NCBI GenBank assembly: GCA_963575745.1 | Contig: CAUYUJ010007435.1 | Span: forward strand, 427,873-491,872 | Source of the DNA: Prorocentrum cordatum | Lineage: Eukaryota; Sar; Dinophyceae; Prorocentrales; Prorocentraceae | Direction: 5' to 3' | DNA length: 64,000 bases | In this document: positions 11,906 through 22,619 of the stretch, in pieces | Position numbering within the stretch: the stretch's first letter is position 1 | How the letters are laid out: each line of letters opens with the position of its first letter | The notes under the pieces: generated by a model | Seen by the model: only the letters and a program-made list of their open reading frames with translations | The model's database searches: none | What the model was told of the DNA's origin: nothing | Translations under genes and position numbers: made by a program

Positions 11906-12670
11906 GTCCGACGTACATTTTACACACATGCGCATCTGCCAGTTTGCCCCGACCACGACGAGGATGACGACGACGTCGACCACCATGACTAGGACGAGGA
12001 CGAGGACAACGACGACGACGACAACGACGACGACGACAGTGACGATTCAGGTGCGTTAGTAGCTAACGTAATCTAGGAGTATTTAGGGGTTGCCCTGGCA
12101 CGTCGCATATATTTAAATCGTACATGCTGCGACTATTCCACACACTGATTATGGCTGAGCCTCGGGTCTCCACTCGCGCGATCCTGCACCCCTCCCCCGT
12201 GCAGCAGACGTTCGAGGCTTGGTGTGGCGAGGCGCGGTCACGTCTGGCACTAAACGCCAACTGTGCGATGGCAATCTTGGGCGTCGGAGGTCGGAGGCGA
12301 GGTCCGAAGGCGAGATGGGGGGAAGCGACTGGGGAACTAGTAAAAGGAAAAAGGGGGGTAATGATATGAGGGGATGAGCACGCGTAGGAACGCAGGGACG
12401 GGGAGTAAGGCGTGTAGAAATTGGAAGCTGGCTCGCATTACTCTTCCGTGGCGGTGATGAGCTGTGGTCAAGGTGATGCAATCTGCCAGAAGAACTCCGA
12501 GCTTTGTGAGCACGCCCCACGAGATCACACGATAGCTGCCCGCTCGTCACCCACAATGTGTCCAGAACTGCGCGTCGAGCATACTCGCGGGCGCACACAT
12601 CCACAAATTGCATTAGCACTGTCTGGGGAAATCCAACAAGATGTTTTTTTTTTCTAGCCGTCGTGAGCCC
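11906..12670. other. No gene recognised
   Basis: A GAC-type microsatellite (about 11958-12045) is followed by sequence with no protein-like frame. Confidence 0.5.
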
Positions 12671-12675
12671 AAACC

Positions 12676-12915
12676 TTCACCGTCCAGCAAACTTCCCGAA
12701 ACTTCCCGAAACTTCCCGCAAACTTCCCGCAAACTTCCCGTCGGCGGCTCGGAAACGCACACATCTGAAAGTTCCCGAAACTTCCCGGAAACTTCCCGGA
12801 AACTTCCCGGTAATATCCCGGCCAAAATTGTGAGGATGTATTGGACGGGAGCCCTAGTTTCCCGAAGCTTCCCGGAAACTTCCCGGGAACTTCCCGGAAA
12901 CTTCCCGGGGTATTT
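12676..12915. repeat. 11-bp minisatellite, array 2
   Basis: CTTCCCGAAA / CTTCCCGGAAA units in tandem, interrupted by about 50 unique bases near 12740-12765 and again near 12825-12860. Confidence 0.9.
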
Positions 12916-13273
12916 CTGCGTGCTGTTTCCGTCCACGCGGGGTCAAATCAGGCTGCGATTCGCGCAGCTTGACCGAAATGCGGGTGCCAACTATGCAACT
13001 GATCGAGCAATGCCCTCACTGCCTTGACATTTTGCTCCCCTAGCACCAGACAAACGTTCCAGCAACGAACTCCTGGCCTGGCAGATTGGCACACTGCCGT
13101 CATCTCAGACAACAGCGCTGCATTAACCAGGCGACTGCGCAAAAACACAACCTTGAGACGTGTGCACGTGCGCTTCCCTGTCACAAGTTACCACGAAACC
13201 TCTCTCACAGAAGTTACACAGCAACTCATTTTCCAAAAGGTTGCTGTCGTTCGTACACCCCGACCCCCATCAG

Positions 13274-14150
13274 CTAGTCGGAGTCGGAGTAGGCCGTGTC
13301 CCTGATGCGCTTGCTCTGGGACTCGAGCTCATCCAGCGCAGATGTCATCTGGTTGTACTTGTTCATCTCCGAGTGGAAGTCCACGCCGTCGCCGAACGCG
13401 AGCGTGGAGCCCACTGACACTGCGCTCTTGATCTCCTCGTACTGGTTCACGACCTTGTCCACCTGATCAATCGAGCGCTTGAGCTTGCCGCGGAACTTCT
13501 CCGACCGAGCCCAGTCCATGGATGGTTGCGCGTCGATCCTCTCGAGCAGATTCCTCGCGACGTTCATCGCCATGCCGTAGCGCAGGGTGACGTCTGTGGC
13601 GTGCTTGGCCAGCGACTTGGCGGTGGGTGGCGGTGAAGCCTTGGCGGCCTTGCTCTTGCCCTTCGGCTGTGCCTTGCCTTTGGCCTTGGCCTTGCCGTTG
13701 TGAGGCTTGGCCTTGCCCTTGGCTGTGACTGGAGTCGGCGTATCCACAGCTGTGCAGGGCCCTGGTGCAGGCGTCGGTGCAGGCGTCGGTGCAGGCGTCG
13801 GTGCAGGCGTCGGTGCGCCGCTCCCGCTGCTCCCGCTGCCACGCGCCATGTTCCGCTCCTCCTCATGAGAAGCCCACTCCTCACGTGTGCCATGGCGCTC
13901 CTCGTCGATCCGCTTCTTGAACTCGATCCGATTCGAGTCGGAGTTGATCCTCACGAACCTGGGTCCCTTGTTCATCGCGTTGAGCGCGATGCCCCTGCAT
14001 CCTGCCATCACAGCTCGGCTCGGGCACGCGCCACCTCCGTGCTCGTGGACGAGCATGTCGAAGTTGAACCAGCGGTAGATGGCCTGCTCGCTCTTGATGG
14101 TCTTCTGCACCCTCGTGCGGTAGTCCTCGGGGATGCAGTTTGGAATGCGC
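13274..14150 (-). CDS. Unrecognised protein, C-terminal exon
   Basis: The frame encodes RIPNCIPEDYRTRVQKTIKS at its start, a Gly-rich HEHGGGACPSR segment, an (APTP)n linker, and a Lys/Ala/Gly/Pro-rich low-complexity stretch. A helical, charged C-terminal region follows, ending in AYSDSD and the stop at 13274. Composition and codon use differ clearly from the repeats around it. The preceding exon ends near 14370, so an intron of about 215 bases, made largely of GAG/GAT repeats, likely separates them. I do not recognise the family. Function unknown. Confidence 0.6.
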
Positions 14151-14359
14151 AATTGTGTCCCGTCGCCGCCCCCCTCCTCAAACTCATCCTCTCCCTCCTA
14201 CACCTCCTCCTCCTCCTACTCCTACTCCTCCTCCTTCTCCTCCTCCTCCTCCTCCTCGTCTTACTCATTATACTCTTCTTCCTTATCCTCCTCAGCCTCA
14301 TCCTCATCACCGTCGTCCTCCTCATCCTCATCATTCTCCAGTTGGACTGTGATTGTAGT

Positions 14360-14955
14360 TATGACCCCATCTCCGTGTAGGTGTCGTACTTCTTCATCGC
14401 CCACTGAGGCCGCCGCGACGCCTTCTCGTCGCGGTCGAGAGCGTCGTACCGCTGCTTCTCCTCACTGTTGTTCAGGAGCCATGGGTAGAAGCGCTTGTAC
14501 ATTGGCGTGCCTGACTCCACTCGAAAGCCCTCGCCAGCGATCGCCTCGAGGACTGGGTCACGTTCATCTTCGAGCTTCTGCCTCAGCGCCGCCATCTCAG
14601 CAGACTCAACTGCATCATCTGGTGCATCAGGCGCCGTGCCCTCGGCGGGCTGCGAGGCCATCATCAGCCTGAACGCCTGGGTGAGCTCCGTCTCAGTGCA
14701 CAGCAGGTCGGTCTGCACGGAGCAGTGCATGGGGTTGGCGGCGGTGCCCATGTTAGCCTGGACGACACAAGCAGGCGAACCAGGAAGGCGATACATGGAA
14801 GAATAGTGGGAACATGAATTAACAATTGCACGCCACATGGCCTGCATGACGGGCCGCATGCGCGCCGTCTCCGCGCACTCGACCTCCAGCGCCTTCGCCA
14901 TCCCCTCGAAGTTGGTGCCGATCAGCTCGTTGAACTCGATACCCTCGCCCGTGGC
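14360..14955 (-). CDS. Unrecognised protein, two middle exons with an 84-nt GC-AG intron
   Basis: An acceptor CAG at 14958-14956 opens an exon reading ATGEGIEFNELIGTNFEG and continuing to MRPVMQ at 14842. The next 84 bases (14841-14758) start with GC and end in CAG, and are flanked by CAG|GCCATG and CAG|GCTAAC. Removing them joins RPVMQ to ANMGTAANPMHC in frame. Because 84 is a multiple of three, the intron is also open and hides in a single long frame. The second exon ends near KKYDTYTEM, probably spliced to the 14150-13274 exon. Function unknown. Confidence 0.55.
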
Positions 14956-15256
14956 CTGTCGGCGGATGGTAGTGGGGTAATGAGGCGTCGGGCCACCCCC
15001 ATCTCATCCTCCCCAACCGAGTGGGGGTGGGAATGAACTGGGAACACCGATGCGAACATAACGAGGTGGGTCAACGGGGGGGGGTTGGCCAGCATGATAG
15101 GACGAAGTTGGTGTGTGCGGGGGGGGGGTTCAGCATAATGCGAAAGCAATGCAATGTTCTGTTAGTTTTTTTCTGGGCGCGCCGTAACCTGAACGGTCCA
15201 TGTTTGACAAACGTCTGGCAGCTTCCTTCGAGCTAGCCTTCGCACGATCGTGAGCG

Positions 15257-15325
15257 CTTCCCGAAACTTCCCGAAACTTCCCGAAACTTCCCGAAACTTC
15301 CCGAACACATCCCGTGAATGTCCCG
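15257..15325. repeat. 11-bp minisatellite, array 3
   Basis: Short run of five or six TTCCCGAAAC units, between two exons of the 17.2-13.3 kb gene or just outside one of them. Confidence 0.9.
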
Positions 15326-15454
15326 CGGGATCCCCGTGGACTCATCGTAAACATGTTGCGGGTTTCCTCAGACGTCCTTCAGACCCCCTGTGCGCCCACA
15401 GCCCGATCTTTGCGGATGTGAGTTGCCGATGCCATACGTATATACACCAGGCTA

Positions 15455-16730
15455 TTAATCGAACATGGGCGGTGCCTCAATGGTCGGCCTCAGGGGTGGG
15501 CTCTCCTCTACAACTGCACCCGCCTTCCAGCGAGGCGGCGTGGTGCGATTGCCGTCGGGAACCTTGCCGTCGAGCACCGCGTGGTCCGCGCCGATGGCGC
15601 CGTCGCTGGGCGCGGCCGCTGACGAGCTGCCGCCAGCTGGCGTAGGCGAACTGGCCGATGCTGGCCTCTTCACGACCTTGGACTTCATCATCTTCATGTA
15701 GTTGTACTTGATATTCTCCTTGTTCTCGTGCACCTGCTCCCTCGTCAGCACGCCGTCGCAGTAGCGCTTCGCCAGGTCGTTCGCCCACGTAGCAGCGTAG
15801 AGCTCCAAGTCCTTCAGCTCTGAGGGGGGCTGACCTGCCTCCTGCCACCACTGGGTGTCGCCCTGCGTGAGCTGGTCCTGACCGTGGACGCGGACGGCGA
15901 TTAGCCTCTGCTCGGGCTTCCCCTTGGGCCTGTTCCAGCGGAAGAAGCACCACGCTCTGTTGCCATCCTTGCCCACGCCGTCGAACAGGTCGATGCCGTT
16001 CGGGTTCGACGTCTTGCTGGGGATGGTCTTGGCACCTGTCACATCGTGACCATCAGGGGCCTTGACAACTCCGTGGATCGCGTCCCACCTCTTCACTGTC
16101 ATCTGCGGAACCTCCCTCCTCATGCCACCAGCCCACACCGCGATGACCGCATCCTCGGGATTGGCACCGTGTGGTCGTTCAGTTCGAATTGCCATCTCTG
16201 GTGGCGTGCTGGTCGGAGCAGTCGTGGACTTCCTTGCAGCGAGCCGTGATTCCTTGTCCCAGCTGAACACGTAGGCCGTCTCGTGATCGCCATCGAACGT
16301 GGCGCTGGGCTTCTTCATGAGGGCGGCGTCGGAGCTGGCGGGCTTGCCCACGACCACGTCCTTGGCAGCTGGCTTGCCTCTCCGTGCCTTCTTCGCGACT
16401 GGTGGCTCCTCGTCCTCGTCGTCCTCCTCGGGTTCGCACACGGGCTCCTCCTCTTCTCCTTCTTCATCATTGTCGTTGTCCTCGCCAGCACCACCTCCGC
16501 GGTCACCAAATAGAGCAACGAACCATTGTGGTGGGGAAGCCCGTCCGCGATACACAGCGATGTGCCTGCACATGGTTCGGAACCGTCGGCCTGTCGTCTC
16601 ACTCCATTCGGTCAGCTCCGCAGCGTCTCGGAACGATATGTGGTTGGTCTCGGCAACGCTGCGCAGCGACGGCTCCACGTCGCTCTTGTTGAAGTGCAGG
16701 TCGTCACTGAACTCCTCTGCAGAGCTGCGA
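15455..16730 (-). CDS. Unrecognised acidic/basic protein, large exon
   Basis: After a likely acceptor (TTTTTATCGCAG near 16730) the frame runs about 425 residues to a TAA at 15455. It opens with SAEEFSDDLHFNKSDVEPSL and a globular region with several Trp and Cys. A long Glu/Asp tract follows, then a basic stretch (KKARRGKPAAK). A second globular part contains AYVFSWDKESRLAARKS and GIDLFDGVGKDGNRAWCFF. The C-terminus is Ser/Pro-rich and ends in PPMFD. The acidic-then-basic linker suggests a nuclear protein, but that is inference. It probably shares a gene with the 17.1-kb exon; whether it joins the 14.9-13.3 kb exons is unclear because of the stop. Confidence 0.6.
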
Positions 16731-16961
16731 TAAAAACGCATTGTGTTAGTGTTACCCCCCATGTGACCACATTAATGAACGCGATGACGGGTGGAGATCA
16801 TCGCGGCGATAATGATATGGACTAACGAGACGATAATGGTTGCATTGATGTTGGCGATGACGATGATGACGATGATGATGAGGCTCAGCATGATGGTGAT
16901 ATTGATGTTGATGTCATTGGATATGTGTGGGGGGGGGGCTGGTGCACAATTAGAGGGGGGG

Positions 16962-17144
16962 CTATGACGGGAACGTTTGAATCGCAGTGTCCGTCAGCAG
17001 CGCATTGAACAGCGGAGCCTGCTCTCGAATCTGTCGCTTGTCGATCTGCGATTGCTTGATGTTCTCACCGTATGTGATCCACGTGGCTTTTCTCACGAAC
17101 TTGGAAAAGATACTCGTGAGCTGCTGACGTTTGGTATCAGACAT
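16962..17144 (-). CDS. Possible first exon (MSDTKRQQL...)
   Basis: From the ATG at 17144 the minus frame reads MSDTKRQQLTSIFSKFVRKA, then a charged helical stretch to FNALLTDTAIQTF. It is stopped at 16962. It lies about 230 bases upstream of the acceptor of the large 16.7-15.5 kb exon, with GAT/ATG microsatellite between. This fits a first coding exon, but no donor stands out. Confidence 0.35.
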   Translation of the reverse strand: MSDTKRQQLTSIFSKFVRKATWITYGENIKQSQIDKRQIREQAPLFNALLTDTAIQTFPS

Positions 17145-17439
17145 GCTGCTCGTGTGCAGCCATCGCACTCGGACCGAACAGCTACGTACATAGGGTTATG
17201 ACGTAGGTGGTCAGGCCAGGGCGGCGCACGAGACGGACGGTGACGGCTCTGACGACGAACCACAAAGAAGGCGAAGCCAGGCAGGAGGAGGAGGAGGAGG
17301 ATGCGAAGCACGGGGACGAGGAGGAGGAGGAGGAGGATACGAGGAGGCGGATGAGGAAGAGGAAACTAATGAGGAGGAGGATGCGAAGGAGCATGAGGAA
17401 GACGGCCCATGGAACCATTACACGCAACACCCCAAAATT

Positions 17440-17875
17440 GCGGATACGAGCGAGGGTGACGTCGGCAGTCCGCGAGATTCTGAAGAAGCCCGCCGCAGGC
17501 GCCAAACTTTCACAACATATACAGCGAGCGATCACTAGGCGCACATTTGTTCGTTAAAACAATGTGGGTAGGTCGCGGGTGGGTCGCACATGCGTCGCGG
17601 GCGGGTCGTTGTTGGGTCGCGGGTGGGTCGCGGGTGGGCCGCGGGCGGGTCGCAGGGATTTTCGCGGGTGGGTGGGTGGGTAGCGGGTGGGTCGCGGGTG
17701 GGTCGCGGGGTGGGTCGCGGGGCGGTCGCGGGGTGGGTCGCGGGGCGGTCGCGGGGTGGGTCGCGGGTGGGTCGCGGGGTGTGTCGCAGGTGGGTCGCGG
17801 GGTGGGTCGGGGCGGGTCGCGGGGCGGGTCGCGGGGTGGGTCGCGGGGCGGGTCGCGGGGTGGGTCGCCCGTGTG
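17440..17875 (+). repeat. Head-plus-minisatellite family, copy 2
   Basis: The head at about 17440-17575 is followed by GGGTCGCGGGT units to 17875. The head matches copies 1 and 3 (GCCGCAGGCGCCAAACTTTC, then ACAATGTGGGTAGGTCGCGG). Confidence 0.9.
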
Positions 17876-18306
17876 ACGACGACAACACACAACACCAGCC
17901 TAACACCGCAACAAGCAGAATCCACACCACGGATCCCCATTCCAGCTACGAGCCCACGGACAATGAATGGCCGTTCGGCCTTCTCATTCTGACTACTACC
18001 ACTGCCACTACCACTACCACCACCACTGCAGCTACGATGAACACTAACAATGTCACACAGTAGCAGAGGTAGTAGCGAACACTAGTGGCCGTGGCCTTGG
18101 CAGGACTAGTGGTCGTGGTAGTGGCAGTGGTAGTTGCAGGTGCGTAGTATCAGTCTACTTATATACCCTTGTACCCGCTTCGGGCCTGCCGATCGGGATC
18201 TGCGGCGGCCATTGAATGGTCGCCGTGCTCAACTAGTGCAGCAGCTGACCGCCTGAAGTCCTGGTCTCACCAACGTGCCATGCCCATTCTCATCCTCCAC
18301 CGCACC

Positions 18307-18512
18307 TCGGAATTCCGTTCACCTCCCACCCGTTGGTCGGCTCTTTGTTATGGCTTCGTGATTTGGCGGTGGGAGTTTCACGTTCGAACGCGGCCTGATC
18401 CAACGCGACAGGGCTGTGGATCAGGGCGCGTTCGAACGTGGAATTCCCGCCGCCAAGTCACACATGCACGCGAATGGGCCGAGCAACGGGCTGAAGGCGA
18501 ACGGAATTCCGA
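18307..18512. mobile_element. Foldback element of about 205 bp
   Basis: Arms of about 95 bases (18307-18403 and 18417-18512) are reverse complements at roughly 80 percent by eye. They are best at the tips (TCGGAATTCCGTTC) and at the centre (CACGTTCGAACGCG, then CTGATCCA). The spacer is about 14 bases. No coding capacity. The form is that of a non-autonomous foldback or MITE-like element; no clear target duplication was seen. Confidence 0.75.
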
Positions 18513-18643
18513 TGATTGTCGACGTGGAGGGGGCGAGGAGGGAACAGTGCAGGACGAGGAGGGGGAGGGGGGGCGACCGACGATGTAAGTGGGTGGGTTG
18601 GGCACAGACGGGCCCGCATGTTTTCTCTCCATCCCCCCATGCA

Positions 18644-19056
18644 TCATTCAATGTCTCCCATTGGATCCTCCTTGATCTGTGAAGCGGTCGGCGGCGGCAG
18701 CGCGTCTGGGAGCCAGGGGGCGGTCTGGGAGTCTCGAGCGGTCAGCTGCATGGACTCGGTGACGTCGGCCCGCTCGGCGGCCGCGGCGGCCGCCGCAGCG
18801 GGCGCCGCAGCGGGCGTGGAGGGCTCCTGGAAGGGGCGCCTCGTCGGACGAGATGGTCCCATGATCAGCGGGCTCGGCAACCTCTGGAGGCAACCAAACT
18901 CAAACACTCGGGACCATCGTGGGGGAACCTGGGGCCATTGATTTTGAATCGCACCTGTTGGTGCGGAGCGTCAGCCACGGACTGCGTAAATGGGACCCAC
19001 CGCTCAGGCAGCGTTCGTTGACCCTTCTCCGTCGGTGTCGGACTCCTCTGGTCCAT
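18644..19056 (-). CDS. Possible small two-exon gene
   Basis: Exon 1 (19056-18955) reads MDQRSPTPTEKGQRTLPERW and ends ADAPHQQ at CAG|GTGCGA. Exon 2 (18883-18644) follows CCTCCAG and reads RLPSPLIMGPSRPTRRPFQE, an Ala run, then DALPPPTASQIKEDPMGDIE and a stop. The 71-base intron splices in frame, giving about 113 residues, Pro-rich and probably disordered. No family recognised; no further upstream exon identified. Confidence 0.3.
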
Positions 19057-19072
19057 CTTGAGCTGTTTCTGT

Positions 19073-19187
19073 TAGCCGTGTTTTAGGGATGAGGAATGAG
19101 CAGTGTTTCTGTTAGCCGTGTTTATGTTAGCCATGTTTCTGTTAGCAGTGTTTCTGTTAGCCGTGTTTTTGTTAGCCGTGTTATAGG
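19073..19187. repeat. 15-bp tandem repeat
   Basis: Seven or so copies of TTTCTGTTAGCCGTG with small changes. Confidence 0.9.
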
Positions 19188-19464
19188 AATCAACGGGGCT
19201 CAGGGAATTGCAAACGGTGTCCTGGGAGCTCGGAGCTGGTTGCGACATGCCTCCAGCTGCGCGTGGACGCGTCCGAGGGTCGGGGATCGCCCGGGCGATG
19301 GGGCTTCGAACCAGAGCGGCGGCGCCAGCAGAGGGGGAGCCGCGCCAGTAGACAGGCATGGAAGACTATGGATAGGGAGAACGGATGGGGAGGAAAAGAG
19401 GGCGGCGGTGTGGATGGAGAAGATTTGGGCATTCCTGGAGATCGTTGCCTGGATTCCTATACAT

Positions 19465-19725
19465 CCCGCGGACATCCCGAATCTTCCCGGAACTTCCCGA
19501 AAAATCCCGAAAACTTCCCGCAATCTTCCCGCAATCTTCCCGCGATCTTCCCGAAACTTCCCGAAAGTTCCCGAAAACTTCCCGCGATCTTCCCGCAATC
19601 TTCCCGCGATCTTCCCGAAACCCCCCGAAACTTCCCGAACACTTCCCGCAAACTTCCCGCGCACTTCCCGCAAACTTCCCGCAAACTTCCCGCAAACGTC
19701 CCGTAAACGTCCCGCGACCTGCCCG
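19465..19725. repeat. 11-bp minisatellite, array 4
   Basis: CTTCCCGCAAT / CTTCCCGCAAA units, the longest and most regular of the four arrays of this family. Confidence 0.95.
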
Positions 19726-19878
19726 CGACCCGCCTTCCTGCACATTCTATCGTTATCTGTAGACATGCAACGACACTGACCAATATAGAAAAGGTGAAAA
19801 GGTGAAAAGGTGAAAAGGTAACTGAAAAAAGGTGAAAAGGTGAAAAGCGAACTTGCGGGTAAAAAAGGTAACAAAATA

Positions 19879-19914
19879 CTAGTTACCCAAAAAGTGTGCT
19901 AAGTGACCTGTGGG
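19879..19914 (-). repeat. 36-bp inverted repeat, right arm
   Basis: Reverse complement of 5791-5826 with two mismatches. On minus it holds the proposed donor CACAG|GTCACTTAGC. A GGTGAAAA-type run lies just inside (19787-19860), and a related AAAAGG-rich run lies just inside the left arm (5830-5920). Confidence 0.9.
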
Positions 19915-20230
19915 CTGTCCTCCATGCGTTGGTATTCAAAATCTGAAACCTACCAGGCGGTACCCCTGCTGGGGAAGTGTGGATCTTGGCCGACAGTCCT
20001 GGGATATGTTGGCCTTTCTCTTTTTTCCGTCCCACCTCGTCTTCGCTGAAGAACACAATTTTGGTAGATTCGGGCGGCAGCATCAGAGCGCCAGCTGGCA
20101 CTGCGCACGCGGTCGTGACGCATTTCTCGGGCCGAGCCCTGGCATCTGCCATCTGGGCGCATGGGTCCTTGGCGGCCGCTGCGGCCGAGACTTCGCGCGC
20201 GTACAGCGATGGCAAAGAAACCATTCACCG
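19908..20230 (-). CDS. Exon upstream of the 14.1-kb intron
   Basis: The minus frame reads REVSAAAAAKDPCAQMADAR, continues through ACAVPAGALMLPPESTKIVF and KKEKGQHIPGLSAKIHTSPA, and reaches RFQILNTNAWRTAH at the donor CAG|GTCACT. Composition is ordinary protein, with one VSAA insert at the start. No family recognised. It is the best-supported evidence that coding sequence abuts the right inverted repeat. Confidence 0.5.
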
Positions 20231-20514
20231 CCGAAACGGCATTGGTCTCCAGCTCGCCTGACGCGGGGCGGTCTGGCCACCCGTCTGGCGGCCGCGGCTG
20301 CTGCAGAGCAAGAGTGGCTGCCAGAGAGCTCTTCGCTGCGAAGGTCTCCCAGGGCGTCGTCTGCGCCCCCCCCCCCCCCCCCTCCCCATCGCGGAGTCAG
20401 CTCTACGTGAACGCGGTGTTCTGCGTCTTTGAAAGCTCTCGAAACCCGCTGCGCCGTTCGCGGCGCCCTAGGGGCGCCAGACGAGCAAACGCGACGCGAG
20501 GGTGCCCCGACATT

Positions 20515-20840
20515 AGGGCACCGCGGGTCAGCCCCAAAACTGGGACACGAACGTGCCCTCAAACTGTGGCGACGCGGGAAGCCGGGGCACGAACGTGCCC
20601 CAGCTTCGGGCCTGCGAAAAACACTGGGGCACGAACGTGCCCCAACACTGTGGCGCCGCGGGTAGCTGGGGCACGAGCGCGCCCCAGCTTCGGGGCTGCG
20701 CAAAAAACTGGGGCACGAACGCGCCCCAACATTGCGGCGCCGCGGGTGGCTGGGGCACGAGCGCGCCCCTGCAGTTGGGCTGGGGAAAAAAACACTGGGG
20801 CACGAACGTGTCCCGCGAGGGTGTTCGCGGGCCGCCCAAG
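20515..20840. repeat. GGGGCACG hairpin array 1
   Basis: Seven or so palindromes of the form TGGGGCACGAACGTGCCCCA, some with CGAGCGCG centres, alternate with GC-rich spacers of 20-35 bases. They probably lie in an intron of the minus-strand gene. Related arrays are at 25565-26345 and 28495-28890. Confidence 0.9.
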
Positions 20841-21169
20841 CTGCTGGGCTGGAAAAAGGACTGGGGTGCGAACTTGTGCCGATGGGGTCAACGCGGGATT
20901 TGTGGCTCTCTCTGTCTTCCCCCGCTCTGTCTATCCCATCTTCGTCTTTCTCTCCCCCTCTCTCTTTCCCTCGCTCTCCCTCTCTCTCTGTCTCTTTCCT
21001 GCTCTCTCCCTCTTTCCTCGCCCCCCCCCCTTCTCCCCCCCCCCCACCGGCGGCGCCGCGACTCCGGATTTGCCGCGGGCCCCCGCATTGCAAAGACCTG
21101 CTGGGGCCCCCCGCCCAAGCACACCTCGGAACCATAATCATACCCAGCCTGGCGAAGAACAGCGATCGG

Positions 21170-21870
21170 GTCGCCAGACGCCTCTTCCAACAGGCAAGAA
21201 CGCCACCCCCTGCTGACCCGCCGAGACGGTTGCAGAATCATGGGCGGAGGCGCCAGCCTCCTTCTTCTTGTTCTCGAGCAGCGGCCCCAAGCACTCGCGG
21301 AAGGGACCGAGGTCGACGTCGGGATATAGCTCGGATAGCTTTTGCACGAAATGCACGGCGAGCTCCTGTCCGAATCCCCGCGGGAGTGCATCCTTTGCAG
21401 GGCGCGAAAAGATGCGCCCCCTGTTTGTGGATGTAGATTTGTGGTTGTGGGTGGGTTGGCAGGGGGCGGGCGGGTGGCTGGGCGCGCGGGCGGGCGGGCG
21501 CGCGGGTTTTGAATTGTAGAAATCGGGGTTTTTTGTTATTATCCCCGGGCGTCTCCACGATGCGCATGGGCACAGGCGTTTTCACCTTGCTCGACACCTT
21601 GTTCATCACAACGCGGCCGACGGAGGCATCCAGAGAACAAAACGCAGCCGTGAGACAATTCTGGTGAGACGGGTCTCCCCTATCGATGACGACCTCGGAG
21701 AGCATGGTGCGAGTCTCTTTAAGGACGCGCTCGGAGAGCTCGATGAGCGGCTTGCGCGGGTTGGTGTCTTTGGCCAGGCCCAAGATTTCAGCCCTTCCGA
21801 ACCGCGTGCACACGTCCCCGATGATCGTTTCTTCGGGGGCACAACCGAGAGTTTTCAGAACCGCCAGCGA
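21170..21870 (-). CDS. Two unrecognised exons
   Basis: The first (about 21870-21550) reads CTRFGRAEILGLAKDTNPRK, PLIELSERVLKETRTMLSEV and on to NKVSSKVKTPVPMRIVETPG. The second (about 21370-21200) reads VHFVQKLSELYPDVDLGPFR and ECLGPLLENKKKEAG, then a TVSAGQQ insert. Both have ordinary globular composition. They are separated by a short GC-rich, intron-like segment. Same strand and motif signature as the kinase exons; function unknown. Confidence 0.5.
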
Positions 21871-22011
21871 GACGCGGTGGTGCGGGGCATCAGCGCAGGC
21901 TGAATAGACGTCACCAGGGAAGCGGTTCGCCCCGGCGCAAGCGTCGAAGACGTGGGCAAAATCCTTGAGATCAACGCCGCTGACCCCGCCCGCTCGCTTA
22001 ATCAGGAAGTA

Positions 22012-22560
22012 TTACAAGTCATCAAAAATCCCCTCGCACGGAGGATGCTGCGACCTGATTGTCCGCTTTGCCCTCGCCCGATCCGGAACTGCTGGCCCCG
22101 TCGGCGCCTTGGCCGCCGAAGCGGCCGCGGCCGGCGAAGGGCCGGCAGCCGAAACAGCCGCCGCGCCTTTCGGTGCCAACGTGAAACCCTCCGCGGCAAG
22201 GCCATGCATTTCGAGGAGGATTTGCGCCTCGGACACTTTCCGGGCCCGATGTTGCAGACTGTTCCGAGCTTTTGATAGGATGCCGCACGCGGCGGGCCGC
22301 TCTGTCCGGACGGCGCGGCGAAGAACTTTCCACCGCAACCCCTCCCTCAGCGCGCGGAGCAGGTCGCCGCCGCAACGGCGGCGGCTGATCTTCTCGCGGT
22401 GCCATTTCCCGTCATCTGCCAGTTCGGGGTCTTCGCAGCGCATTTTGGCTGCCACCCCGCGCAAACCCATCACAGCATGGGAACGCGCCAATGTCCCGCA
22501 TCGAATCTCTCCAGGCACCGTCGGCGCCAGAGTGTCAGAACCCGCGACGACGCCCTCGTG
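22012..22560 (-). CDS. Unrecognised exon with AAVSAA/AAASAA inserts
   Basis: Reads GSDTLAPTVPGEIRCGTLAR, VMGLRGVAAKMRCEDPELAD, an Arg-rich helical stretch and ARKVSEAQILLEMHGLAAEG. A low-complexity AAAVSAAGPSPAAAASAAKA insert follows, then RTIRSQHPPCEGIFDDL. The insert is encoded by two copies of the TTCGGCGGC-type motif. No family recognised. Confidence 0.5.
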   Translation of the reverse strand, partial: HEGVVAGSDTLAPTVPGEIRCGTLARSHAVMGLRGVAAKMRCEDPELADDGKWHREKISRRRCGGDLLRALREGLRWKVLRRAVRTERPAACGILSKARNSLQHRARKVSEAQILLEMHGLAAEGFTLAPKGAAAVSAAGPSPAAAASAAKAPTGPAVPDRARAKRTIRSQHPPCEGIFDDL

Positions 22561-22619
22561 ATGCGCAGCCGTCGCCGAAGCACTCGGCGAGCCAGGTGCG
22601 CGGAAAAAGCAGATGCCCC

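Larger units (their letters stand above)
5802..19907 (-). other. Putative 14.1-kb GT-AG intron bounded by inverted repeats
   Basis: On the minus strand the exon ending at 19908 (reading NTNAWRTAH) is followed by GTCACTTAGC. At the far end GCTAAG precedes TGACCTGTGGG at 5801. Joining these gives an uninterrupted frame reading TAHSDLWECPGKHGSYLGG. Both junctions lie inside the 36-bp inverted repeat. The TTTCGGCGGC-type motif that marks exons at 5.2-5.7 kb and 20-33 kb was not seen inside this interval, as expected of an insertion. The interval carries a transposase-like pseudogene, another minus-strand gene and dispersed minisatellites. Confidence 0.5.
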
